Shown here: piece by piece, positions 57,218 through 64,000 of the stretch | How positions within the stretch are numbered: the stretch's first letter is position 1 | Layout of the letters: each line of letters begins with the position of its first letter | NCBI RefSeq assembly: GCF_003202695.1 | Contig: NZ_QGLL01000001.1 | Coordinates: forward strand, 124,001-188,000 | Reading direction: 5' to 3' | Source of the DNA: Bifidobacterium asteroides | Lineage (GTDB): Bacteria > Actinomycetota > Actinomycetes > Actinomycetales > Bifidobacteriaceae | DNA length: 64,000 bases | Notes under the pieces: generated by a model | What the model saw: only the letters and a program-made list of their open reading frames with translations | Database searches by the model: none | What the model was told of the DNA's origin: nothing | Program-made: the position numbers and the translations under genes

Positions 57218-58219
57218 ATGGCTGAGAATGAATGGCTGAGCAAGGACTATTACAAGGTCCTTGGTGTCTCCAAGGACGCCAGCGAAGCGGAGATCACCAA
57301 GGCCTACCGCAAGCTTGCCCGCAAATACCATCCCGATCTCAATAAGACCAAGGAGGCCGAGGAGAAGTTCAAGGATATCTCCGAGGCCTACGACGTGCTC
57401 AGCAACAAGGAGCAGCGTCAGAAGTACGATGCCATCCGCCAGTTCGGCATGGGGGGAGCCCGGTTCGCCGGCGGCTCCGGCCAGGGCGGCTTCAACACCG
57501 ATGCATTCTCTGACATCTTCGGTTCCATGTTCGGAGGTGCTGGAGCGCCTGGAGGCACCCGGATACGTTTTGGCGGTGGTTCGGGACAGCCGGACTTCGC
57601 CGACATCTTCTCCTCCTTCGGTGGCGGGGCCGGCGGCGGACGGACCGCTTACCAGGAGGCCAGACCCAAGCCTGTCAAGGGCGAGGACCGCAACTCGCAA
57701 ATTGGCTTGTCCTTCCGTCAGGCGGTCAAGGGGGCCACGGTCTCCCTGAGCGTGGGCGGCAAGCGCTTCAAGACGCATATCCCTGCTGGTGTTCGCAACG
57801 GTCAGCGGATCAGGCTGGCTGGCAAGGGTCGGCCCGGCAGGGACGGAGGCGCTCATGGCGATCTCTATCTGCAGATCAGCGTCCAGCCCAGCCAACGGTT
57901 CACCATGAAGGATAAAGACCTTGTCATGACCCTGCCGGTTACGGTATCCGAGGCGGCCTTGGGGGCCAAGGTCCAGGCCCGGGATATCGACGACCAGGTC
58001 GTCACCTTCAAGATTCCGGCTGGCTCCTCTAGCGGCGATGAGATTCGCATTGCCGACAAGGGGGTTCAGGACCGGCGCGGCAAGGGCGACCTGGTGGGGC
58101 GCCTTGAGATCCGTATGCCCGGTCGGCTAGGCATGGCCCAGAAGAAGGCCATGCGAGATTTTGCCAAGTCCAGCGGCGACTTCGATGAGCAGATCGCCGA
58201 GGAACGTATGAAGATATGA
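57218..58219 (+). CDS. dnaJ: J-domain co-chaperone DnaJ without zinc finger (CbpA-like)
   Basis: A 333-residue co-chaperone that stimulates DnaK's ATPase. The J-domain covers residues 9-75 with HPD at 38-40. A Gly/Phe-rich linker follows (residues ~80-150), then two C-terminal substrate-binding beta-domains (from about [20 protein letters not shown] to the end). The four CxxCxGxG repeats of classical DnaJ are absent, so the protein is DnaJ/CbpA type II-like. The AAAGGAG ribosome site fits the ATG at 57218; an ATG four bases upstream leads to a stop. Confidence 0.93.
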   Translation: MAENEWLSKDYYKVLGVSKDASEAEITKAYRKLARKYHPDLNKTKEAEEKFKDISEAYDVLSNKEQRQKYDAIRQFGMGGARFAGGSGQGGFNTDAFSDIFGSMFGGAGAPGGTRIRFGGGSGQPDFADIFSSFGGGAGGGRTAYQEARPKPVKGEDRNSQIGLSFRQAVKGATVSLSVGGKRFKTHIPAGVRNGQRIRLAGKGRPGRDGGAHGDLYLQISVQPSQRFTMKDKDLVMTLPVTVSEAALGAKVQARDIDDQVVTFKIPAGSSSGDEIRIADKGVQDRRGKGDLVGRLEIRMPGRLGMAQKKAMRDFAKSSGDFDEQIAEERMKI

Positions 58220-58271
58220 CGATCCGGCTGCCGGATCAAGGCGGAAGGAACAGCGGAAAGGAGTGATGATC

Positions 58272-58811
58272 ATGGTCAGGGTGGATCCCGAGACCAGGCG
58301 GATCTATCTGGCCTGCGCTCGCGGTCTGGTGGCTGGGCGCATCAGCCTGGATGCTGCCGACGATGCCGGTTTGGACATCGAGTTGCCTGTCTTCAGCGTC
58401 GGCCAGGTCGGACAGTTGGCCAATATCCATCCGCAGACCCTGCGCCAATACGACCGGCTGGGCCTGATCGTGCCGAAGCGGACCGAGGGTGGTGCACGAC
58501 GCTACTCCCTGCGGGATCTGGATCGGCTAGGCCAGGCCCAGCACCTGAGCCAGGACGAGTCCATCAACCTGGCCGGTGTGACCAGGATCCTGGCCCTGGC
58601 CGAGGAAAATCGCCAGCTGCGGCGCCAGCTGCGGCGCTCCCACCAGTCGCAGGAATCCAGTATGTTTGCCGCTGCTGCTGACGGCCGAGTCGTCGAAGTC
58701 AGGCGGTCCAGCAGGGCCCGGCTTTGGCGGCAGGATATAGCTGACAGAGAGGCGGACCCCACGAACTCCAAATCATTGATCGTCTGGAGCATGAGCTCTT
58801 CGGGCAGGTGA
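58272..58811 (+). CDS. hspR: heat-shock repressor HspR (MerR family)
   Basis: A 179-residue winged-helix repressor. The MerR DNA-binding domain is around residues 38-105: FSVGQVGQLANIHPQTLRQY, then DRLGLIVPKR, then ARRYSLRDLDRL. A helical and then polar tail follows. It is the last gene of dnaK-grpE-dnaJ-hspR and should repress it through the HAIR element. Two ATGs (58266, 58272) are available; 58272 is at the better distance (8 bases) from AAAGGAG. The N-terminal ~35 residues before the MerR domain are longer than in many HspR proteins. Confidence 0.9.
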   Translation: MVRVDPETRRIYLACARGLVAGRISLDAADDAGLDIELPVFSVGQVGQLANIHPQTLRQYDRLGLIVPKRTEGGARRYSLRDLDRLGQAQHLSQDESINLAGVTRILALAEENRQLRRQLRRSHQSQESSMFAAAADGRVVEVRRSSRARLWRQDIADREADPTNSKSLIVWSMSSSGR

Positions 58812-58988
58812 GGGGCCTGTGCTATGGTTTACAGGTTGGCCGCTCGCCTAAGAGCTGCGGCTGATCGTCGCCTGAATGCTTTGAGTACGGGGTAACCGCT
58901 TGCGCGAAATTCGTCATTCTCTGCTTTGCATGCGGCCTGCGAACTGTCGACCGACAGTACCGTTTCTTCCCTGTTATGAAAGGTCATT

Positions 58989-60701
58989 GTGACTGCTTCG
59001 TCCATGCCCGCTTCCAATTCGTCCAATTCTGGCAAATCTGCCGTAGAGCCTATGACTTTCGATCAGCTGGGGGTGCCTGAGCCCTTGGTTCGCGTCCTAA
59101 GTAAGGACGGCAAGACGAGCGCATTCCCCATCCAACGGGACACCCTGCCTGATGCTCTGGCTGGCCGCGACATCCTGGGTCGGGGACGGACCGGTTCCGG
59201 CAAGACCCTGGCCTTCAGCATTCCTCTGGTGGCCCGACTGGCTGCCGACGAGGGAGGGCGGGTCCACCATAGCCGCGGAGGCGCCGCCGGGACAGGCGGT
59301 CTGCCCCGCCCGCGCGGTCTTGTTCTGGCTCCCACCCGCGAGCTGGCCAATCAGATCGACGAGGTTCTCAACCCCCTGGCTCAGGCCTACGGCATGCGGA
59401 CTTGCACTGTTTACGGCGGGGTCGGTCAGGGTCCTCAGGTTGATGCCCTTCGGCGAGGGGCCAAGATTGTGGTGGCCTGCCCGGGACGCCTGGAGGATTT
59501 GCTCCGCCAGCACAGGCTCAGTCTGGAGGACGTGGAGATCGCTGTGCTGGACGAGGCCGATGAGATGGCTGACATGGGCTTCCTGCCCGCTGTCGAGCGG
59601 ATTCTGGCCCAAGTGCGTCCGAGCGGTCAGCGCATGCTCTTCTCGGCCACCCTGGATCATGGAGTGGATGCCGTGGTCAAGCGCTTCCTCAAGGATCCCA
59701 AGGTTCACGAGGTGGATTCCGCCACCCAGCATGTGGATCTCATGACACACCACATTTTCGAGACGACGCAGGCCGCCAAGCATGACCTGGTCCGCACGCT
59801 GGCCGCAGGGCAGGGCAAAAGAATCCTGTTCACCAGGACCAAGTTCCAGGCCAAGAAGCTGACCAAGAATCTGATTGACAACGGCATCCCCGCCGCCCAG
59901 TTGCACGGCAACCTCTCGCAGAGGCAGAGGGACCGGAACCTCAAGGCTTTCTCGGAAGGTCTGGTCCGGGTCATGGTGGCCACCGATGTGGCTGCCAGAG
60001 GTATGGATGTCAGCGGGGTGGACCTGGTGGTCCAGGTGGACCCTCCAGCCGACTTCAAGTCCTTCCTCCACCGTTCCGGCCGTACGGCAAGGGCTGGCCA
60101 CTCCGGCGACGTGGTGACGGTCGTCCTGCCCGATCAGCGCCGAGATACCCGGCGGATGCTGCGTATGGCCCATATAGACGCCAAGCCAGTCGAGGTCACG
60201 GCCAACTCCCAGGAGGTGGGCGACCTTGTAGGACCCCACGCCCCCCTGGTTGAGGGCTGGTCCTTGGAGACCGCCATGGCTGGAAGCCAAGGATCGCAGG
60301 ACGGCAGGCAGGCCGGTTCTCGTGGTCGTCGGTCCAGTGGGCCCGCACGTAGGAGACGGGGGCACGATCGGTTTGACAGGCGGTCGAGAGGCTCTGGCCG
60401 GGGACGTGATGGTGATGGAAGGAGTCCACATCGCAAGCAGCAGACCGACAGTCTCGACGAGGATCGCCCCTTCGACGGGCGTAGAAGGCACAACCATGCC
60501 GACTCCAACCATGCCGTCCATGCCGGTGGCCACCGAGGCAAAGGCAATCGGAGCCGTGTGAACGGAGCTCTTGGGCGGGATCGCCACAATGGCAGTCGTT
60601 TCAACGGCGGCGGTCGTGGCTATCGCGACGGTGATCGCAGACACAGGGGAGGCAAGCGCAGGAGGGATGACAATCCTTTCCGTCAGGCCAAGTCCCGCTG
60701 A
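58989..60701 (+). CDS. DEAD-box ATP-dependent RNA helicase with RGG-rich tail
   Basis: A 570-residue RNA helicase. Motifs in order are the Q-motif FPIQRDTLP, Walker A GRGRTGSGKT near residue 67, PTRELA, DEADEMADMG, SATLDHG, ATDVAARGMDVSG and HRSGRTARAG. The last ~140 residues are rich in Arg and Gly, with His and Asp, typical of RNA-binding tails in cold-shock or ribosome-assembly helicases. The start is a GTG with GAAAGG five bases upstream. A glycine/arginine insert lies between motif I and PTRELA. Confidence 0.93.
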   Translation: MTASSMPASNSSNSGKSAVEPMTFDQLGVPEPLVRVLSKDGKTSAFPIQRDTLPDALAGRDILGRGRTGSGKTLAFSIPLVARLAADEGGRVHHSRGGAAGTGGLPRPRGLVLAPTRELANQIDEVLNPLAQAYGMRTCTVYGGVGQGPQVDALRRGAKIVVACPGRLEDLLRQHRLSLEDVEIAVLDEADEMADMGFLPAVERILAQVRPSGQRMLFSATLDHGVDAVVKRFLKDPKVHEVDSATQHVDLMTHHIFETTQAAKHDLVRTLAAGQGKRILFTRTKFQAKKLTKNLIDNGIPAAQLHGNLSQRQRDRNLKAFSEGLVRVMVATDVAARGMDVSGVDLVVQVDPPADFKSFLHRSGRTARAGHSGDVVTVVLPDQRRDTRRMLRMAHIDAKPVEVTANSQEVGDLVGPHAPLVEGWSLETAMAGSQGSQDGRQAGSRGRRSSGPARRRRGHDRFDRRSRGSGRGRDGDGRSPHRKQQTDSLDEDRPFDGRRRHNHADSNHAVHAGGHRGKGNRSRVNGALGRDRHNGSRFNGGGRGYRDGDRRHRGGKRRRDDNPFRQAKSR

Positions 60702-60783
60702 CCGCTTCCACTGCGAGGATATTCCTTTCGAACTCACCGACCGGCTCCGGCGGCCCATTGGCGGGGCAGTCAGACCTCATGAT

Positions 60784-61896
60784 TCAGGCCATGGTCCCCT
60801 CACAACTCTCCCGGAGCTCGACCTTCACGGGGAGTTCAGTGGAAATGGGCGGGTCCTCCGGTGATCCCAGACGCCTGACCAGGGTGGAGACGGCGGCCCG
60901 GCCCAGATCGACCATGGGCTGGCGAACCGTGGTCAGTCGGGGCTGGCAGACGGAGGCCTCCTTGATTCCGTCGAACCCGGTGACGATGACCTGGCCGGGG
61001 ACGTTTATGCCTGCATCCGACAGGGCTCTCAGAGCCCCAAGCGCCATCTGATCGTTGGCGCACACCAGGGCTTGGGGGAGAGTGCCCTGCCTGGCCAGGC
61101 TGGCGGCGATCTGGTAGGCGACGGACTGGGAGAATTGCCCTCTGTAGATTGGCGCGGCGGAAGGCTCCAGCCCCTCTGACCTCAGACCTTCACAGAACCC
61201 CTCGTATCGTTTGCCATTGTCTGGAGAATCATCCATACCCGTCATGTAAGCCATCCGCCGCACCTGGTGTTTTTCGAACAGATGCCTGACCAGGGTGTAC
61301 ATGCCCTTGCGGTTGCTCACGCGGACCAGGTCGAATCCACTCTCCTGGCCGACCGGGGCATTGGCGATCATGACCACGGGCAGACGTTTGCGCAGAAAGG
61401 CCAGGACGCTGTCAGGCACGGACCTTGCCAGGACAATCAGGCCGTCCACCTTTTCCGACATGCTGTTGATCAGCTGGGGGATGTCGCCATCTTTCCCCTT
61501 TAGACCGATGCTGACCATGAGGCTGAGGCCCTGCCGCCAGGATTCCAGTTCGCATCCCCTCAAGACCTCGTCGAAGTAGAGAGAATCAGAATTGCTCTCC
61601 TGTCCGTGGGGCGGGTCGACGACTATATCTGCGGCATCCTCGCTGATCAGTTCGAAGTCGTCAATATGGTCCAATTGGTCGATGTTGGGCAGGAAGAGGC
61701 CTATGGTATTGGTCCGTCGGGCGGCCAGGCTTCGTGCGCTGCCGCTGGGGAGGTAGCCCAGGAGGTTTATGGCCTTGAGCACTGTCTGCCTGGTTTCGGG
61801 CCTCACCCTCTCCGGGGTGCGCAGGACCCTGGAGACGGTGGCTATGGATACATCGGCCTCGCGGGCTACATCGTAGACGGTCGGTTTCCTTGCCAT
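60784..61896 (-). CDS. LacI-family transcriptional regulator
   Basis: A 370-residue repressor. The helix-turn-helix lies at residues 4-28 (TVYDVAREADVSIATVSRVL) and the hinge at SGSARSLAARRTNTIGLF. The sugar-binding domain continues to VIVTGFDGIKEA near residue 312, with an acidic insert around residues 75-105. It is divergent from the solute-binding lipoprotein gene and probably regulates it. The start ATG has GAGGAGA-type ribosome site. The effector is unknown. Confidence 0.93.
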   Translation of the reverse strand: MARKPTVYDVAREADVSIATVSRVLRTPERVRPETRQTVLKAINLLGYLPSGSARSLAARRTNTIGLFLPNIDQLDHIDDFELISEDAADIVVDPPHGQESNSDSLYFDEVLRGCELESWRQGLSLMVSIGLKGKDGDIPQLINSMSEKVDGLIVLARSVPDSVLAFLRKRLPVVMIANAPVGQESGFDLVRVSNRKGMYTLVRHLFEKHQVRRMAYMTGMDDSPDNGKRYEGFCEGLRSEGLEPSAAPIYRGQFSQSVAYQIAASLARQGTLPQALVCANDQMALGALRALSDAGINVPGQVIVTGFDGIKEASVCQPRLTTVRQPMVDLGRAAVSTLVRRLGSPEDPPISTELPVKVELRESCEGTMA

Positions 61897-62230
61897 CCGC
61901 TTTCTCCTCTTTCATACATCTCATACAGCATATCATCGAAACGTGTAGCTGATCCCGGGATTTGATAGCGCTAACATTTTCCTTCTTATAGGGCAACGCG
62001 GTTAGCTATATGAGTAAACAAGGGAAAGCATACGCTAAAAAATCCATGAGGGAAGCTGATTTGCGCATTTAAATGTAAGCGCATACACTAGAGGGTGCGA
62101 TGGTCGACCCGGCCCGGACACAGGACGCCGTGCAGGTTCGGGAGCCCACCTGCGTATGCACGTGCCAACTGCGCCTCGATACCAAAGGACGGATCTGGCC
62201 CGTGAATGTCAATGTGGACAAAGGAGACAT
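61897..62230. promoter_or_regulatory. divergent control region with LacI-type operators and promoter
   Basis: No gene. TAGCGCTA (61966-61973) is a perfect 8-bp palindrome near the repressor start. GCATACGCTA stands at 62028-62037. A good promoter for the lipoprotein gene is TTGCGC (62061-62066), 17 bases, TACACT (62084-62089). TGTAAGCGCATACA (62074-62087), a near-palindrome with 12 of 14 matches, overlaps this -10. The leader from there to the ATG is about 140 bases. Confidence 0.62.
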
Positions 62231-63877
62231 ATGAGACGGAAAACAGTGGCGGTGCGGATCCTCGCAACACTGGTTGCAGGGGTCACCCTCCTGGGACTGG
62301 GGGCGTGCGGAAGCAATTCCGGAGGAACGCAGCAGGCTGCCGCAGGCAATCAGATCCTCTTCGGCGGTGACAGCGGCAATCCTACTTTCACCCGTAATTT
62401 CAACCCATTCTCGACCAGCAAGAGGATAGGCATCAACTTTATCTACGAACCCCTCGAGGTAGTCAACAGCCTCGATGGAACCTCAACCCCCTTCCTGGCC
62501 AGCGGGCACAAGATCGTGGACCCCAAGACGGTCGAGTTCCAGATTCGTGACGGGGTCAAGTGGAACGACGGCAAGCCCTTCTCGGCGCAGGACGTGGTCT
62601 TCACCTTCAACCTGGTCAAGAAGGATGCGGCCATGGACTCCCTCGGGGTCTGGCAGCACATCTCCTCACTTGAGGCCTCAGACTCCAAGGTGACCTTCCA
62701 CTTCAAGGACAACGATGTGCCTGCGGTGTCGATCGTCAGCCAGCAGAACATCGTTCCGGAGCACGTCTGGAAGGATGTGAAGGACCCCCTCAAGTGGAAC
62801 AATGAGAACCCCGTCGGGACTGGCCCCTACAAGTTGGGCACCTTCAAGCCCAACCAGTACACCCTGGCGAAGAACAAGGACTACTGGCAAGCCGAGAAGG
62901 TTGCGGCTGACACCATCGTCCTGCCCGCCTCAAACAAGCAGTTGGACCTTGTCAACAAGAAGTATGACTGGGCCTACTCCTTCATCAACAACGTGGACAA
63001 GACCTGGGTTGGCGCCGACAAGCAGCACAATCACTACTGGTTCCCCCCGGGTGGCACGGTCTCCCTTTATCCCAACCTGACCAAGGCTCCCTTCAACGAC
63101 GTGAACTTCCGCAAGGGCCTCAGCTATGCCCTCGACCGCGACAAGATCGCCAAGGACGCTGAGGAGGGCTATGTGGACGGTGCCACCCAGACCGGCCTCA
63201 TCCTGCCCAACCAGGACAAGTGGGTCAACGATTCCATTTCCAACAAGGGAAAGGTTTCCCAGGACGAAGCCCAATCCTTGGAGTACTTCGCCAAGGCCGG
63301 CTACAAGAAGCAGGGCGACCAGTTGGTGGACTCCAATGGCAAGCAGCTCGAAGTCAACATCACCGTGCCCAGCGGCTACACCGACTGGCTGCGCGGTGTG
63401 CAGACCATGCAGGGCCAGCTGACCAAGCTGGGTATTGCCGTCAAGCTCACCCAGCCCCAGCCCGCTGCATACACGCAGGCGCAGAACAACGGCGACTATG
63501 ACCTCCTGATCTCCTCCTTCGGAGGTACTGGCAGCGTCTTCCAGGATTACAACGGCCTGCTCAACAGTGAGTTCGCGGTTCCTGTAGGTCAGTCAGCCAA
63601 CGCCAACTTCGAGCGCTACAAGAACCCCAAGGCCGATGAACTCCTGGCCCAGCTCAAGCTGGCGGCCGATGAGAAGTCCCAGAAGGCCATTGTCGATCAG
63701 CTCCAGCAGATCGTCTACGACGATGTGCCTGTGATCGGTCTCTTCTATGGCGGTCTCTGGGGCCTGTTCAGCACGCGGAACTACACGGGCTGGCCCAGTG
63801 AGGACGATCCCTACACCGCACCCAGCACCTGGACGCAGTCGGTCCTCATGGTGGTAACCCATATCAAGAAGGCCTGA
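62231..63877 (+). CDS. ABC transporter solute-binding lipoprotein, family 5
   Basis: A 548-residue lipoprotein. The signal peptide is RRK plus a hydrophobic core, ending in the lipobox LGLGAC with the lipidated Cys at residue 26. The mature part has the family-5 pattern: VEFQIRDGVKWNDGKPFSAQDV near residue 100, then GTGPYKL and KDYWQ. Family 5 binds oligopeptides, but several members bind oligosaccharides. The divergent LacI repressor suggests a sugar here. The ribosome site AAGGAG is four bases before the ATG. No permease is visible within the remaining ~120 bases, so any partner genes would lie beyond the window. Confidence 0.92.
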   Translation: MRRKTVAVRILATLVAGVTLLGLGACGSNSGGTQQAAAGNQILFGGDSGNPTFTRNFNPFSTSKRIGINFIYEPLEVVNSLDGTSTPFLASGHKIVDPKTVEFQIRDGVKWNDGKPFSAQDVVFTFNLVKKDAAMDSLGVWQHISSLEASDSKVTFHFKDNDVPAVSIVSQQNIVPEHVWKDVKDPLKWNNENPVGTGPYKLGTFKPNQYTLAKNKDYWQAEKVAADTIVLPASNKQLDLVNKKYDWAYSFINNVDKTWVGADKQHNHYWFPPGGTVSLYPNLTKAPFNDVNFRKGLSYALDRDKIAKDAEEGYVDGATQTGLILPNQDKWVNDSISNKGKVSQDEAQSLEYFAKAGYKKQGDQLVDSNGKQLEVNITVPSGYTDWLRGVQTMQGQLTKLGIAVKLTQPQPAAYTQAQNNGDYDLLISSFGGTGSVFQDYNGLLNSEFAVPVGQSANANFERYKNPKADELLAQLKLAADEKSQKAIVDQLQQIVYDDVPVIGLFYGGLWGLFSTRNYTGWPSEDDPYTAPSTWTQSVLMVVTHIKKA

Positions 63878-64000
63878 GAGGCCGGGCCCATCACAGGGCG
63901 GAAGGGAGCGGGCTGGCCGGTGACGGTCCTGCCGGGCCGGGAGACGGCCGGCCCTCCTGGCCTCCCTGGTGGGCCGCCCCCCGCCCCTGACGGATGAAAG

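Overview
The window reads as a chromosome segment of a Bifidobacterium (Actinomycetota). The reasons are the 16S/23S/5S operon with no tRNA in the 16S-23S spacer, the actinobacterial-type insertion in the 23S gene, the dnaK-grpE-dnaJ-hspR order behind a HAIR-type operator, the many sugar-uptake and glucosidase genes, and the moderately high GC content. The 16S variable region and the sugar gene set would fit a bee-gut species, but that is an inference I could not test by alignment.

Layout. 1-5.8 kb: the 3' part of a metal P-type ATPase, a ferredoxin-NADP reductase, a translationally coupled ImmA/IrrE-like protease plus DUF4411 (PIN-like) pair, and an HtpX-type membrane protease. 6-11 kb: an amino-sugar catabolism operon on the minus strand (unknown 112-aa protein, ROK sugar kinase, nagB, nagA), divergent from a ROK repressor, with palindromic operator candidates between them. 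11.1-12.4 kb: tRNA-Gly(CCC) followed by an AT-rich patch with a probable ATT-started gene and possibly a broken one, which looks like acquired DNA. 12.4-28.8 kb: mostly housekeeping genes (DUF2188, a membrane protein, an esterase, a CPA1 antiporter, a P2-type ATPase, tadA, TauE/SafE, ketopantoate reductase) and an alpha-glucan/trehalose pair (GH13 glucosidase, fused OtsA-OtsB trehalose synthesis enzyme), then threonine dehydratase and a sirtuin. 30.4-35.7 kb: a complete rrn operon ending in a strong hairpin. 36-43.5 kb: a short-chain NAD(P)-binding protein, a tyrosine phosphatase with a perfect 16-bp palindrome upstream, a decayed secreted wall-anchored beta-helix enzyme, aldo/keto reductase, nitroreductase, DUF4235 and a phosphatase of the phosphoglycerate mutase family.

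44-54 kb is an alpha-glucoside utilisation locus: two ABC permeases, a solute-binding lipoprotein, a GH31 glucosidase, a LacI repressor, a YesL-like membrane protein and a GH13 glucosidase. It has no ATPase gene, so it probably borrows a shared one. Related LacI-type boxes (core AACGTT or ACGT) lie before the permease genes, the GH31 gene, the YesL gene and the GH13 gene. One box sequence also recurs inside the repressor's own helix-turn-helix codons. 54.2-58.8 kb is the HspR-controlled chaperone operon, with a 15-bp perfect hairpin between grpE and dnaJ. 59-60.7 kb is a DEAD-box RNA helicase. 60.8-63.9 kb is a second LacI repressor divergent from a family-5 solute-binding lipoprotein; a promoter overlapped by a near-palindromic operator lies between them, and the rest of that transporter probably follows the window.

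I found no CRISPR array, prophage, complete insertion sequence or clear antiviral defence island. The least explained pieces are the protease/DUF4411 pair, the 112-aa protein heading the nag operon, the AT-rich patch after tRNA-Gly, and the unassigned palindromes. All coordinates and motif readings were made by eye from the sequence; no similarity search was run.
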